Shown: piece by piece, positions 1 to 8,888 of the stretch | Numbering within the stretch: the stretch's first letter is position 1 | Layout of the letters: every line of letters begins with the position of its first letter | Notes under the pieces: generated by a model | What the model was told of the DNA's origin: nothing | Database searches by the model: none | Seen by the model: only the letters and a program-made list of their open reading frames with translations | DNA from: Candidatus Omnitrophota bacterium | GTDB lineage: Bacteria > Omnitrophota > Gorgyraeia > Gygaellales > Profunditerraquicolaceae | Direction: 5' to 3' | Length of the DNA: 38,013 bases | Assembly (NCBI GenBank): GCA_028712255.1 | Contig: JAQTQJ010000016.1 | Coordinates: 1-38,013 of the forward strand | Program-made: the position numbers and the translations under genes

Positions 1-314
1 TTTCTTACGGAAACCCTGCAAATTTCCTGCATTAATTCCGGGCCATATACCCTTTTTATATTCTTATGCCCCAGCATCCTCCCTATCCAAACTACCGGCA
101 TACCGTCGGGGGTGACTAAATCCGCGGAATTAACGCTCTCCAGAACCCTTTTGTTATTCTTACATTCCATAATCGTACTTACCGGACATACACAAATATA
201 CTTTTTCTGCTTTTTAGATATCGCCTCATCTACCGATGAACAGGCATCCTTTATGTCTATCGCTGAGATGTGTACTTTTAAAATGCTAAATTTTTTGAAT
301 TTTTTATTTAACAT
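1..314 (-). CDS. WecG/TagA/CpsF family glycosyltransferase (GT26), C-terminus cut off
   Basis: Only the first 104 residues are inside the window; the gene runs off the low-coordinate edge. Residues about 69-83 read NSADLVTPDGMPVVW, followed by RVYGPELM, which is the signature of the WecG/TagA/CpsF family (N-acetylmannosaminuronate or ManNAc transferases acting on lipid-linked acceptors at the inner membrane face). The N-terminus (MLNKKFKKFSILKVHISAIDI) matches the usual family start, so I use the ATG at 314, 7 nt after the stop of the preceding radical-SAM gene. No good ribosome binding site is seen, so coupling to the upstream gene is likely. The family is clear, the sugar transferred is not. 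Confidence 0.9.
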   Translation of the reverse strand, partial: MLNKKFKKFSILKVHISAIDIKDACSSVDEAISKKQKKYICVCPVSTIMECKNNKRVLESVNSADLVTPDGMPVVWIGRMLGHKNIKRVYGPELMQEICRVSVR

Positions 315-321
315 CTTATCT

Positions 322-1710
322 TTAAGTCTGCCTAAATCCCCTGAAGCCGGTATCTTTTTTTATATAAAGATCGTTTATCTGCTCGCATACCGAATACATC
401 TTTTTCTTATAATAATTTTCCACCAGTTTTGTATTAGCCTCTCTTAAGTTACGATAAAACTCTTCGTCTGAAAGCTCTGTAAAATTTACGCTTAAAAGAT
501 CCGAATTAAGATGCTTCTTCTCGTAAAAATCTTCACAATCCCTTAGAAGCCCGCATTCAATAGCGTAATAATACAGCGGAGAGCCTGGATAAGGGGTAAC
601 AGGGCGTATAGTCCTTAACTGCGACTGGTCATCGTATTTTAAGAGAAAATCAACACCCAATTTTAAAGATCTTGCGGTTTCGCCTATATTTCCAAATATT
701 ATATTAAATCCCGGGCTAATTCCAGCATCCAGAGTATTTTCTATCCCCGTAGTAATTTGTTTGACTGTCAATGCCTTATTCATGTTCTTAAGAGCCTTTT
801 CATCTAAAGATTCAATTCCGTAATTGATAAAAACACACCCGGCCTTTTTCATTAATTTTAGTAGATCCGCTTTAGCAAAGTTTAATCTCCCGTTGCACCA
901 CCATTTAATGCCTAATTTTTCTTTTATAAACCTTTCACTGAGTAATTCTGTACGCTCGACTGAACTCATAAATAACTCATCGGCAAATTCAATATAAGAA
1001 ATAGCGTATTTTTCTTTAAGCAGCTCGATTTCCCTAATTATACTCTCTGCTGATCTAGGCCTAAAACCAGGATCCATTCTGTAACAAAAATTACATTTAA
1101 AAGTACAGCCCCTTCCAGATAACATATTCATATACCTGTTCTTGTTTGTTATATTGGGGGCCCGCATTAAGGAATAATGTTCTACTGGGAATAAATCCCA
1201 AGCAGGAAAGGAAATCGAATCAACCTCCTGGATTAATTCCCTTCTGGGAGTCTGTATACACTTACCTTCTTTTAAAAAAGCAATCCCTTCTACGCCGGCA
1301 AGATCTTTTTTATTTGCAATTGCCTTCAAAAGTTCCACCACGGTAATTTCGCCTTCTCCTATAACAACGGCGTTTGCTTTTGTCTTTTTCAAAAAATACT
1401 CTGGCTCCGGTGATGGGCCATGGCCTCCGATAAGATAAAAAGGCCTGTCTTTAGACCGGTTAAGCGCATCAGAAATCTTTAATAATTTTTTATATTGATA
1501 ATAACCGCCAACTACTCCCACTCCGACTACGTCAAAATGTTCCTTCTCCAATAGTTCAACCAAGTGCTCTTCCGGCCAATGGTAAACATCCTGGTTATAG
1601 ATCTCGACCTTATGTCCGGCATCCCTGCAGGCCGAAGCTATATAAGCCAGCCCTAAAGGGAAAACCGATATATAAGAATCATTATCATAGGCAATTAGTA
1701 AGATTCGCAT
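322..1710 (-). CDS. B12-binding-type radical SAM protein
   Basis: A 462-residue protein with the two-domain layout of B12-binding radical-SAM enzymes: an N-terminal Rossmann-like domain (about 1-135, with IGEGE at 117-121) and a radical-SAM barrel beginning at GCTFKCNFC (C202, C206, C209, the CX3CX2C motif that holds the 4Fe-4S cluster). The cobalamin DxHxxG motif is not visible, as in many members of this family, so cobalamin binding is unproven. Known relatives do methylations, cyclisations and rearrangements; the substrate here is unknown. A longer reading frame upstream exists, but the ATG at 1710 starts the typical MRILLIAYDN strand and sits 14 nt after the previous stop, so I choose it. 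One of six radical-SAM genes in the locus. Confidence 0.9.
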   Translation of the reverse strand: MRILLIAYDNDSYISVFPLGLAYIASACRDAGHKVEIYNQDVYHWPEEHLVELLEKEHFDVVGVGVVGGYYQYKKLLKISDALNRSKDRPFYLIGGHGPSPEPEYFLKKTKANAVVIGEGEITVVELLKAIANKKDLAGVEGIAFLKEGKCIQTPRRELIQEVDSISFPAWDLFPVEHYSLMRAPNITNKNRYMNMLSGRGCTFKCNFCYRMDPGFRPRSAESIIREIELLKEKYAISYIEFADELFMSSVERTELLSERFIKEKLGIKWWCNGRLNFAKADLLKLMKKAGCVFINYGIESLDEKALKNMNKALTVKQITTGIENTLDAGISPGFNIIFGNIGETARSLKLGVDFLLKYDDQSQLRTIRPVTPYPGSPLYYYAIECGLLRDCEDFYEKKHLNSDLLSVNFTELSDEEFYRNLREANTKLVENYYKKKMYSVCEQINDLYIKKDTGFRGFRQT

Positions 1711-1724
1711 TTTATTTTCGAGTT

Positions 1725-2540
1725 TTAATATCCCGTCGGCACTCCCCAAAATTCGCAATAATTACATAAAGGGATATTTTTTCTTTTTCCTTTAATATGA
1801 AGATTTATCCATTTTTTACGCAGCGGACTATTCCAGATATCAATCAATCTATCTTTATTGCAATCCCCGATCACTCCTAAACCTTTAGGATCGAATCTTA
1901 CACAAATTGAAACTTTTCCGTCGCTCCTAATGACTAAATGATTGAGGAAATCCAGGCAAATCCCTATTTCGGGAACAGTAGGGTTCCTTTTGTAGTTAAA
2001 ACTGCCCATCGGAGAATGCAATATCCTCGTAGCTATAATACAGTTAAACTTCTGGTATTTTTTTAGGTCAACGTTCCCCAGGCATCTGATGATGATATTC
2101 GGTTTTCTCTTCCCCTTTAGTTTTATAAACTTCCTTACAAGAGTATACTGCTCATCTGCATCTTCATCATTTTCAAATGTAGATACAGTTAATGTATCTA
2201 GATTATTAATAATCTCTCCTGCTTTCTCAAGCAATAATTTACCATTGGTGTCCATGCAGCGTATCTGCCGTTTAAAAAGACTGACGGCCTTTCCGAAGCG
2301 AGGGTAAAGCAACGGTTCACCATTATTATGGAACTGGACAACCACCCCGTCCGGCAATTGCCCGGCGATATCTTCAACAAGATCAAACTTCATATCGCTA
2401 TAATTAAGAGCGAGTTCGGGGTATTCCCTGTCTACCTTCCTTCTACCGCACATCCAGCAATTCTTATTACAAACACTGGTTAATTCAATATTTACCGTAC
2501 TCAGGCCGTTGAAACATGTATCTTTAATTTCATAACCCAT
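1725..2540 (-). CDS. Radical SAM protein with SPASM-like C-terminus
   Basis: With the ATG at 2540 the protein is 271 residues. CNKNCWMC (C24, C28, C31) is the radical-SAM cluster motif, followed by an FHNNGEPL segment equivalent to the glycine-rich GGEP SAM-binding strand. The C-terminal part has HLVIRSDGKVSICVRFD, an IGDCNKDRLIDIW stretch and a final CNYC, the pattern of a SPASM or twitch auxiliary-cluster domain. I chose ATG 2540 because GAGGG lies 8 nt upstream; ATGs at 2555 and 2591 are in frame, and the frame stays open to 2687, overlapping the preceding gene. Relatives include peptide-maturation and sugar-modifying dehydrogenases; here the glycan context favours a small-molecule or sugar substrate, which is inference. 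Confidence 0.85.
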   Translation of the reverse strand: MGYEIKDTCFNGLSTVNIELTSVCNKNCWMCGRRKVDREYPELALNYSDMKFDLVEDIAGQLPDGVVVQFHNNGEPLLYPRFGKAVSLFKRQIRCMDTNGKLLLEKAGEIINNLDTLTVSTFENDEDADEQYTLVRKFIKLKGKRKPNIIIRCLGNVDLKKYQKFNCIIATRILHSPMGSFNYKRNPTVPEIGICLDFLNHLVIRSDGKVSICVRFDPKGLGVIGDCNKDRLIDIWNSPLRKKWINLHIKGKRKNIPLCNYCEFWGVPTGY

Positions 2541-2548
2541 GCTTTTAT

Positions 2549-2553
2549 CCCTC
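2549..2553 (-). promoter_or_regulatory. Ribosome binding site GAGGG deciding the start at 2540
   Basis: On the minus strand GAGGG lies 8 nt before the ATG at 2540. The other in-frame starts (2555, 2591) have no comparable site, so this supports the shorter radical-SAM protein. Confidence 0.5.
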
Positions 2554-2619
2554 ATAGATAGATTCTTTTTATTCCGCTTTCCTGCCTTCATATCCAAACA
2601 TTTCGAACGCCTGTTTTCT

Positions 2620-4104
2620 CTAATTAATCCGCGCTGGAAGCGGAGTAATAGCTTTCCTATAAATGGACCTGGATAATTGCGCAACAAATTTTGACCTAAG
2701 CATTATTCTAATGATTATACTGCTTACAGGCAATAGCGTAAGACTAGATAATTCAGAATAGAGTATTTTCAACAGGTTTTCTGAAATATTAACCGGCAAT
2801 TTACGGTAAATCTTACACAATGGATTAATCATTAGCTCAGTAAAGAAAATCCTGTTCTTTTGGGCAAGCTTAAATTTCAAAATAGTACCGCCTAGATATT
2901 CAATTAGCCATTTTGATGGAATAATTAAATCTTCGCTTAAACAAAGTTTATATAATTCGGTCTTAGGATAAGGGTAAAACACTGTTGCCTGGATTTTATC
3001 AATATCTAACCTTGCATTAATTTTAACCGTATCTAATAAATCCTTTTTTTCTTCATGGGGAATACCCAAAATATTAAAACTATAAATATAGAGCTTATTG
3101 TTTTTTAAATGCCTGACTGCACTCTCGATACTTCTATCTGTCAAGCCCCTCCTTAAGATATTGTTTCTTAAAGCCTCGTTCCCGCTTTCTATTCCGATGT
3201 TTACCCTTACGCAGCCAGAATCAGCTAAAGTCCTGGCTATCTCAGCGTTTAGTAAATTAGGCCGCACATTACACCAATAAGGCATATTAATCTCTTGTTT
3301 ATACAACTGAGTAAAAGAATTAAACCATTCTCTGTTTAAGGGCAATATATCATCATCAAAATACAAAGTACGTATTTCCGGGAACTTTCCAATGAAATAC
3401 TTTATTTCTGAGATAGCCCTCTGCGGACTTTTAAACCTGACATAACGGGCATTACCATCCCTGTAGGCTTTTTTTATAGCGCTGTTGCAGCAATAACTAC
3501 ACTCATAGGGGCAACCCCGCGACATCATAAATCCACCCTGTCTTTGTAATGAAGCAGACAAATCACCGTAATTAAACAAATCCCAGTCAGGAAAAGGAAG
3601 TAAATCCAGGTCTTCCACTACAGCACAGCCATTCTGTATTATTTTATCTCCCTCCTTGTGCCAAATCCCCTTAGCATTAGGAATCTTTCTATTCTTCAGC
3701 CATTCTGAAGATAAAACTGACATTGAATATTCTCCGTCGCCATGGATTACAACATCGAAACTAGGATCCGAAAGAATATCTCCCGGGGAGATAATAGCAT
3801 GCACACCCCCGCAAACTGTCAAAATCTCATTACTATAATCTTTCACCCATTGGGCGTATTTTTTTACTAGGGGGAAACTATTAGTAGTTGAACTGAAAGC
3901 TACAATATCGGGGACGAAATCTTTAATCCTGCCAGTAAATTCACTTTTTCCTATATCCGTCTTTAGATGAAAAAGACGGACCTGGCATCCCAGTTTTTCT
4001 TTCAAAAAAGAAGAAATACTTGCCAGCCCGTAATGAAAATAACCCCTGTGCAATGAATAATGCGAAATGTCCGAAAATACTAATAAAATATTCCCCTTAA
4101 CCAT
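2620..4104 (-). CDS. B12-binding-type radical SAM protein
   Basis: A 494-residue protein. The N-terminal 130 residues form a Rossmann-like B12-binding-type domain (NILLVFSD start, VCGGVHA near 97-103, HGDGEY at 121-126); the radical-SAM motif is RGCPYECSYC with C198, C202 and C205. The conserved ESG-type strand appears as NIGIESGNEAL. A basic, hydrophobic C-terminal tail of about 90 residues follows the barrel and may contact the membrane. No DxHxxG cobalamin motif is visible. Relatives catalyse methyl transfer to unactivated carbons or ring chemistry on lipids, hopanoids and antibiotics; substrate unknown here. It is preceded by the largest intergenic gap in the window (119 nt), so it may head a sub-operon with the three genes downstream. 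Confidence 0.9.
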   Translation of the reverse strand: MVKGNILLVFSDISHYSLHRGYFHYGLASISSFLKEKLGCQVRLFHLKTDIGKSEFTGRIKDFVPDIVAFSSTTNSFPLVKKYAQWVKDYSNEILTVCGGVHAIISPGDILSDPSFDVVIHGDGEYSMSVLSSEWLKNRKIPNAKGIWHKEGDKIIQNGCAVVEDLDLLPFPDWDLFNYGDLSASLQRQGGFMMSRGCPYECSYCCNSAIKKAYRDGNARYVRFKSPQRAISEIKYFIGKFPEIRTLYFDDDILPLNREWFNSFTQLYKQEINMPYWCNVRPNLLNAEIARTLADSGCVRVNIGIESGNEALRNNILRRGLTDRSIESAVRHLKNNKLYIYSFNILGIPHEEKKDLLDTVKINARLDIDKIQATVFYPYPKTELYKLCLSEDLIIPSKWLIEYLGGTILKFKLAQKNRIFFTELMINPLCKIYRKLPVNISENLLKILYSELSSLTLLPVSSIIIRIMLRSKFVAQLSRSIYRKAITPLPARIN

Positions 4105-4223
4105 GTTGATCTACAATTTGCCTTTCAAACCGGCTTATAGAAAATATAGAAGTTCCCTAGTACTAAATCGAAAAGCCAACCAAAACATTAGCATCGCTAC
4201 CGTAATATTGCGTTAGAATCATC
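4105..4223 (-). other. Largest intergenic gap (119 nt), possible weak internal promoter
   Basis: This is the only gap above 60 nt. I see no open frame and no hairpin followed by a T-run. On the minus strand a TATATT (4148-4143) lies 18 nt downstream of TTCGAT (4172-4167), which loosely resembles a -10/-35 pair and would drive the radical-SAM gene at 4104. The -35 match is poor and the region is AT-rich, so chance is a good explanation. Confidence 0.2.
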
Positions 4224-5453
4224 CTACAAGCCTTTTGCTGTAGGGTGCCCACATTTATTACGGGCATGCTCTACGGTTAACTTTCGCCATTTATCCTTAT
4301 CTAACTTGGAATAAAGATCCCTAAACTCCTGCAACAAAAACTCGGGAGTCACTTTTGTTTCTACGCTAAATATTTTCTGCTTATCTGTTGCAAAAGAAAA
4401 ATTTTTTCCGGTTTCAAATCCATACCTCCTTATATTCGGCAATTGAAAAAACAAATAAGGCAAATCACTGTATAAAGCGATCGTGGTAACTCCCGATATT
4501 GTAGCCATATACATGAGGGAAGCACGGATTAAAGCAAGATCTTCCATTATTGATGTTCCGTAGTCTTTTGCAATTATCACATTTGATCTTTCGCGCAAGC
4601 CATCAAATGCTTCTTCTCTTAATCCAATAAAAATAAAAACTATTTCAGGAAATTTTACTTTGCATTTATCCAAAAAAGAAAACCATACACTAGGATCGGC
4701 ATTCCTCTGTGTATCATGAGTTGTTCTTTTCAAAGAAAAGGTTACCGCAAAAGTATTACTCGGTAAATAATTCTGGTAAAACCACTTAGCCCAGGAGACA
4801 TCTCGTTCGCCTACCCTTAGGTAGGGAATAAATCCTCGGACTTTATGAAACTCCTGAAATTCATTATTATGCGGCTCCCCTCCCCTAAAATTGTATGTTT
4901 CAGCCAGATGCTGCCCTAAAGAAGGATAAAGAATATAACGTTCGGGATTATTCTTTAAGAATATATGGAATTCTTCTCTTTTACTAAATTGGAATACTGA
5001 GCCAAGGAACGGACAAGTACCAAATAAAGGAAGAAATTCAAGCATGTAATCCTGAGAGTTTTCAGATGTTAAGCTACTCACAAATTTATGGATCCCCCCA
5101 GGCTTTCGATTCCCATCTGGGTCATCGCGATCATAAATAATACAGATATCAACTTCTTCAGCATCATATTTAATTTTTAAAGTACTTAATTTTTCAATAA
5201 AGACCAGGGGGTCGCCAATTGACCAAGGCAATGCCTTAAAATCCCAGATGCCTAAAATACGTTTCTTTTTTAAACTGGGCATAAAAAACAATTTTAGGAA
5301 ACGATAGTAAGCCCCAAGATGTAACCTCCATGGGCTGAGATATTTACAGTAATTATGGAATCGCGCAATAGCGATTTTAAAAGACCCGATAATGCCGTGT
5401 TTATTTATCTTACTTACAACACTATCACTTTTTATTAATGTCACTCGTGCCAT
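4224..5453 (-). CDS. Unassigned protein, possibly a GT-B-type glycosyltransferase
   Basis: A 409-residue protein I do not firmly recognise. There is no signal peptide or clear membrane segment, though residues about 40-65 are basic and hydrophobic. The C-terminal half alternates strands and helices in a way seen in GT-B enzymes: TFAVTFSLKRTTHD (234-247), then EIVFIFIGLREEAFD (270-284), then NVIIAKDYGTSIMEDLALIRAS and SGVTTIALYSDLP (320-332), resembling the donor-binding half of heptosyltransferase (GT9)-like proteins. The first half has GIWDFKALPWSIGD. It overlaps the end of the flippase gene by 13 nt and so is translationally tied to it. A glycosyltransferase role is inferred from context and this loose pattern. 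The C-terminus is short and basic. Confidence 0.75.
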   Translation of the reverse strand: MARVTLIKSDSVVSKINKHGIIGSFKIAIARFHNYCKYLSPWRLHLGAYYRFLKLFFMPSLKKKRILGIWDFKALPWSIGDPLVFIEKLSTLKIKYDAEEVDICIIYDRDDPDGNRKPGGIHKFVSSLTSENSQDYMLEFLPLFGTCPFLGSVFQFSKREEFHIFLKNNPERYILYPSLGQHLAETYNFRGGEPHNNEFQEFHKVRGFIPYLRVGERDVSWAKWFYQNYLPSNTFAVTFSLKRTTHDTQRNADPSVWFSFLDKCKVKFPEIVFIFIGLREEAFDGLRERSNVIIAKDYGTSIMEDLALIRASLMYMATISGVTTIALYSDLPYLFFQLPNIRRYGFETGKNFSFATDKQKIFSVETKVTPEFLLQEFRDLYSKLDKDKWRKLTVEHARNKCGHPTAKGL

Positions 5454-6808
5454 TTATTCTTATATTTTAGCCATGTTAAAAAAATTAACGGGATTATGAT
5501 TAAGCTTACAATCAAATATCCCCCAGCCATACCTGTGGCAGAATACCATTTTCCCAAAGTCAAATTTGACACGGCTGTTAAAATGCCAGCGCTAACTGAC
5601 AAGAATAAAAGCGGTTCCTGCTTATGGGCCCTTAGGTATCCTGAAACAGGTAACGAAACAGCCTGCAGAATCTGTGCAAAAGCAAGAATCCCCAGCGGTA
5701 ATGGAGTTAAAAGACGCATTGCAAAAGGATGGTGAAAAACATTCAACATGTACACTATAAACCAGGCAGTTAATGCTATGGAGCTAGATACTAATATTGT
5801 TATTTTCATAAGACGCCAGAAAAGCCTGTCCAACTCGTTGTAATTTTTCTGAGCAATCATCATCCCGTATTGTGGTATTTTAGGGGCAATCCAAGCATTA
5901 GCAATTGAAGGGATTAAACCCACCGCGCTCCAAGTCAATCCCATTTGGCCCGCAACTACAGCTCCGTGATATTTAAATAAAACAGGGACAAAGAAATAAT
6001 GCAAAAAATATCCACAAGTGCAGCTTAAGCCAATCCTCCATTGCATAGGCCAAATTTCACGGAACCAGGATAATTTTTCTTTAATCTTAAAAGTAAATAA
6101 TAATGTATCGAAAAAATGGCGGTATTTTCTTAAAATAAAAATAGCAAAAAATAATAGGCTTATTATATTGGTAAAAGTTAAAGCCCATAAATTAGTATGT
6201 AGAAATATTGATGTCCAGAGTGTTATTTTAACAAATAGAAGCTGATAGAAGAAAAAAGCATAAAGATTAGATACTTGGTTGCAGCCTTCTAATACTGCAT
6301 TTATAGGCAGAGTAAGGATAGTTATACTGGTTAAAAGACAAAGAGAGAACCACGGAAGTTTCCAATTAATATCTGAAGCCGGAGACATAGAAAAGAAATA
6401 GTAACCGCCTACCCCTAATCCGATTAAAACCAATAACGCGGCAATCCCATACCATTTAATTGTAAAACGAGTCAAACTGGCTAGCTTGGAAATAGACGCG
6501 CTATCGCCAGTTATATAACCAGCGTTATTTAATCTTAGATGCGACCATTCGTGAGCGGCAAATTGGACAATAACGATACAAAGCCCCAATTCAACTAAAG
6601 TCTGCAACGCAAGTAAACTCAAAAAAGTATAATAATACCCCTGCATCTTTGCCGTAAAAATACTGGCTATTAAAATACCCGTAATTGGCGCAGCTATCAG
6701 ATTGAAGATTCTAAATAAAATGCCAAAGAATACCGGCCTGTCTATAGAAGCTTTATTCATAAAAAACCGTGATGTACCTTTTAATCTTAAGAAATAAGTT
6801 TTAAACAT
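5441..6808 (-). CDS. wzx: Wzx-type polysaccharide flippase (MOP superfamily)
   Basis: A 455-residue, very hydrophobic protein with about 12 predicted membrane spans and short charged loops, the size and shape of Wzx/RfbX exporters that flip undecaprenyl-linked repeat units across the inner membrane. The first span (RPVFFGILFRIFNLIAAPIT) and a second half beginning near KLSWFREIWPMQWRIGLS fit the two-lobe MATE-like architecture. I use the ATG at 6808, which has AAGG 5 nt upstream and overlaps the end of the preceding gene by 22 nt; an ATG at 6760 is a possible alternative. Wzx sequences are very diverse, so family assignment rests on length, topology and context rather than a motif. It implies Wzx/Wzy-dependent export for this locus. 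Confidence 0.82.
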   Translation of the reverse strand: MFKTYFLRLKGTSRFFMNKASIDRPVFFGILFRIFNLIAAPITGILIASIFTAKMQGYYYTFLSLLALQTLVELGLCIVIVQFAAHEWSHLRLNNAGYITGDSASISKLASLTRFTIKWYGIAALLVLIGLGVGGYYFFSMSPASDINWKLPWFSLCLLTSITILTLPINAVLEGCNQVSNLYAFFFYQLLFVKITLWTSIFLHTNLWALTFTNIISLLFFAIFILRKYRHFFDTLLFTFKIKEKLSWFREIWPMQWRIGLSCTCGYFLHYFFVPVLFKYHGAVVAGQMGLTWSAVGLIPSIANAWIAPKIPQYGMMIAQKNYNELDRLFWRLMKITILVSSSIALTAWFIVYMLNVFHHPFAMRLLTPLPLGILAFAQILQAVSLPVSGYLRAHKQEPLLFLSVSAGILTAVSNLTLGKWYSATGMAGGYLIVSLIIIPLIFLTWLKYKNKWHE

Positions 6809-8877
6809 AACCGCCTTAATTTTCTTGCAAAAGCAGCTCCCAATACTCGTTTCAGGAATGGTTTAGATTTTTGTGCAAGAAAAGGAATAGCTTTAGGAAA
6901 AAGTGCGATAGATTCCAGCAGCAGGATGGCTAAAGAACAAATCATTCTATAGATAATACCCCTTATTCTCAACCGCGTAATAAACTTACGGACATATTTT
7001 GATATGTTCAGGCCAAAAGCTTTATTATGGGGGATTAAATTCAAAATTTTAGGGACGCTTATCTTGTTCCTTGAATAGAATACCATTAGTTTGAGCTCTG
7101 CATCGTAAGCTTGATCATCAGCTACCAGAATAGTATCAGGTAGTATAGAAAGCAATTCATCTGTTTTTATTTTTGGTATATAAGCAAATAACGAATCTTG
7201 ATTACCTTTCTTTTTAAAGTCGAGAAAACCCTTTATTTTTTTGAAATTTAGCCCGAAATGATCATAGCGCAATAGATTCATTGCTTGTAATTCAGTCCCA
7301 ACAATTATCAATTTCTCTGTCATCATCAATTGACGGCATAAAAAATCAAAATGGCCGGAAAAATCAATAAGCTTATAATAATCTGCGTATAAAACAGAGT
7401 AACATTTAGGACAATAGGTTAATTGCCCTAATAGATCAAAGCTAGAATGTATTTTAATTGGGCTACCGCATTCTGAACATATCCCGATAACCACAACAGC
7501 TGAAAATAACCGGTTATATTTATATTGAAGGTCTATTACCCTAAATCTTTTATATAAAAAAGTATAAAAGCGCCTAAGCTCACCGAAGATCACTTCCCAG
7601 AAACGATCATTTGGGATATCGCTGATATTCAGATAGGCCTCCCTATTTATCCATGATAGATCATAGGGGGTAGGGGTAAAAAGCGCTCTTTTATAATAGT
7701 CCCTTTCATTGCTGACTAATCCCCTCTTTAAAGCATTCTTATAGATCTGCGTGCCGGGATAAGCATGTGTTAAGCTTGCGTCACAATTCATTTCCTCAGC
7801 GATAACCATATCAATTGTTTCCTTAATATCCTCCTTAGCTTCTCTCTCATTTCCGACCATAAATGTTCCTAGAGAAGGCAAACAAGTTTTTTTTGACCAT
7901 CTATAAAAATTTATGATCTGCTCTTTAGAAGTCAGCTTTTTCATAATCTTTAATACCTTATTGGATCCACTCTCTATGCCAGCCCCGGTTAAAATACATC
8001 CAGCCTCTTTCATCGCAACAAAAGTATCCTCATCGATGCCTTTCACATCTACCCGCATTGCAGCCATCCAGGGTTTTCGAACTTTTAATTTCTTGTATTC
8101 TTGGCAAAACTGTAAAATGTCCTCCTTATTCTGATAGAACATCTCGTTAAGGATATTGAGAATATCGAAATTGTATCTAGAAAATAATAAATCGATTTCT
8201 TCCATAACATGCCCTACGGGACGTTTCTGGAATACTCCGACTGTCGGAGAACAAAACGCACATACCCCAACACATCCCCTTCCGGTCACTACCGGCAAGA
8301 CAACTTGATTTGCCATATAAGAAACATCGGAATATTTATAAAATTCCATATTAATACGATGCCAAGCAGGAAACACATTAACATCCTGTAAATTAAACCG
8401 CATAGGGACATTTTTAGTAATCTGCCCTGTACCTTTGTTTTTAAAAATTAACCCGGGTATATCTTGGATGGATTCAGAACCATTATTTAACCTATCTATT
8501 AAATAGGGCAGCGAAGTTTCTGCCTCGCCTATAATTCCGTAATCGATCCCTAGCATGTCTTTGTCAAAAAGAAACTCCGGATTTACATCCTTAGTAATAT
8601 TTCCCCCCATTATAACCGGTAAATCGTCCCGTATTGAACGAATTACCCTAATAGTCTTTGATATAAAGTCATAATTTGAAATTAATCCTCCAGTTGCAAA
8701 AGCTAAATAATCATTCTTTTTAAAAAGTTTTTTATAATTTGGGCGGGTAAATGTTGCATCGATAAAATCGAAAGGTATATTATTTTTCTCTAAACACGAA
8801 AGGACATAAGCTATCCCCATAGGGATATGCCTATACGGCGGTTTAACGATCAATAATTTTTTATTTATATTTTGCAT
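6787..8877 (-). CDS. Radical SAM protein with B12-type domain, zinc ribbon and Rossmann-like extension
   Basis: A 696-residue protein, about 200 residues longer than the other B12-type radical-SAM proteins in this locus. Domains in order: Rossmann-like B12-binding type (1-140, IIGEAE at 115-120); radical-SAM barrel with GCVGVCAFC (C202, C206, C209) and GAGIESG (298-304); a four-cysteine ribbon with CSEC (467-470) and CPKC (489-492); a Rossmann-like segment starting EKLIIVGTELQAMNLL (521-536) and running to about 612; then a basic, partly hydrophobic tail (640-696). The ribbon plus Rossmann part recalls nucleotide-sugar-modifying C-terminal domains, which is inference. The gene starts 11 nt after the alcohol dehydrogenase stop and overlaps the flippase start. 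Substrate unknown; a sugar or a lipid-linked sugar is plausible. Confidence 0.88.
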   Translation of the reverse strand: MQNINKKLLIVKPPYRHIPMGIAYVLSCLEKNNIPFDFIDATFTRPNYKKLFKKNDYLAFATGGLISNYDFISKTIRVIRSIRDDLPVIMGGNITKDVNPEFLFDKDMLGIDYGIIGEAETSLPYLIDRLNNGSESIQDIPGLIFKNKGTGQITKNVPMRFNLQDVNVFPAWHRINMEFYKYSDVSYMANQVVLPVVTGRGCVGVCAFCSPTVGVFQKRPVGHVMEEIDLLFSRYNFDILNILNEMFYQNKEDILQFCQEYKKLKVRKPWMAAMRVDVKGIDEDTFVAMKEAGCILTGAGIESGSNKVLKIMKKLTSKEQIINFYRWSKKTCLPSLGTFMVGNEREAKEDIKETIDMVIAEEMNCDASLTHAYPGTQIYKNALKRGLVSNERDYYKRALFTPTPYDLSWINREAYLNISDIPNDRFWEVIFGELRRFYTFLYKRFRVIDLQYKYNRLFSAVVVIGICSECGSPIKIHSSFDLLGQLTYCPKCYSVLYADYYKLIDFSGHFDFLCRQLMMTEKLIIVGTELQAMNLLRYDHFGLNFKKIKGFLDFKKKGNQDSLFAYIPKIKTDELLSILPDTILVADDQAYDAELKLMVFYSRNKISVPKILNLIPHNKAFGLNISKYVRKFITRLRIRGIIYRMICSLAILLLESIALFPKAIPFLAQKSKPFLKRVLGAAFARKLRRLCLKLIS

Positions 8878-8888
8878 TTGAATTTTTT

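Noticed and set aside
112-447. Open frame of 111 residues on the plus strand
   Set aside because: It lies opposite the WecG start and the radical-SAM end, has no ribosome binding site or recognisable domain, and the minus-strand genes explain the region. The same holds for all other plus-strand frames.
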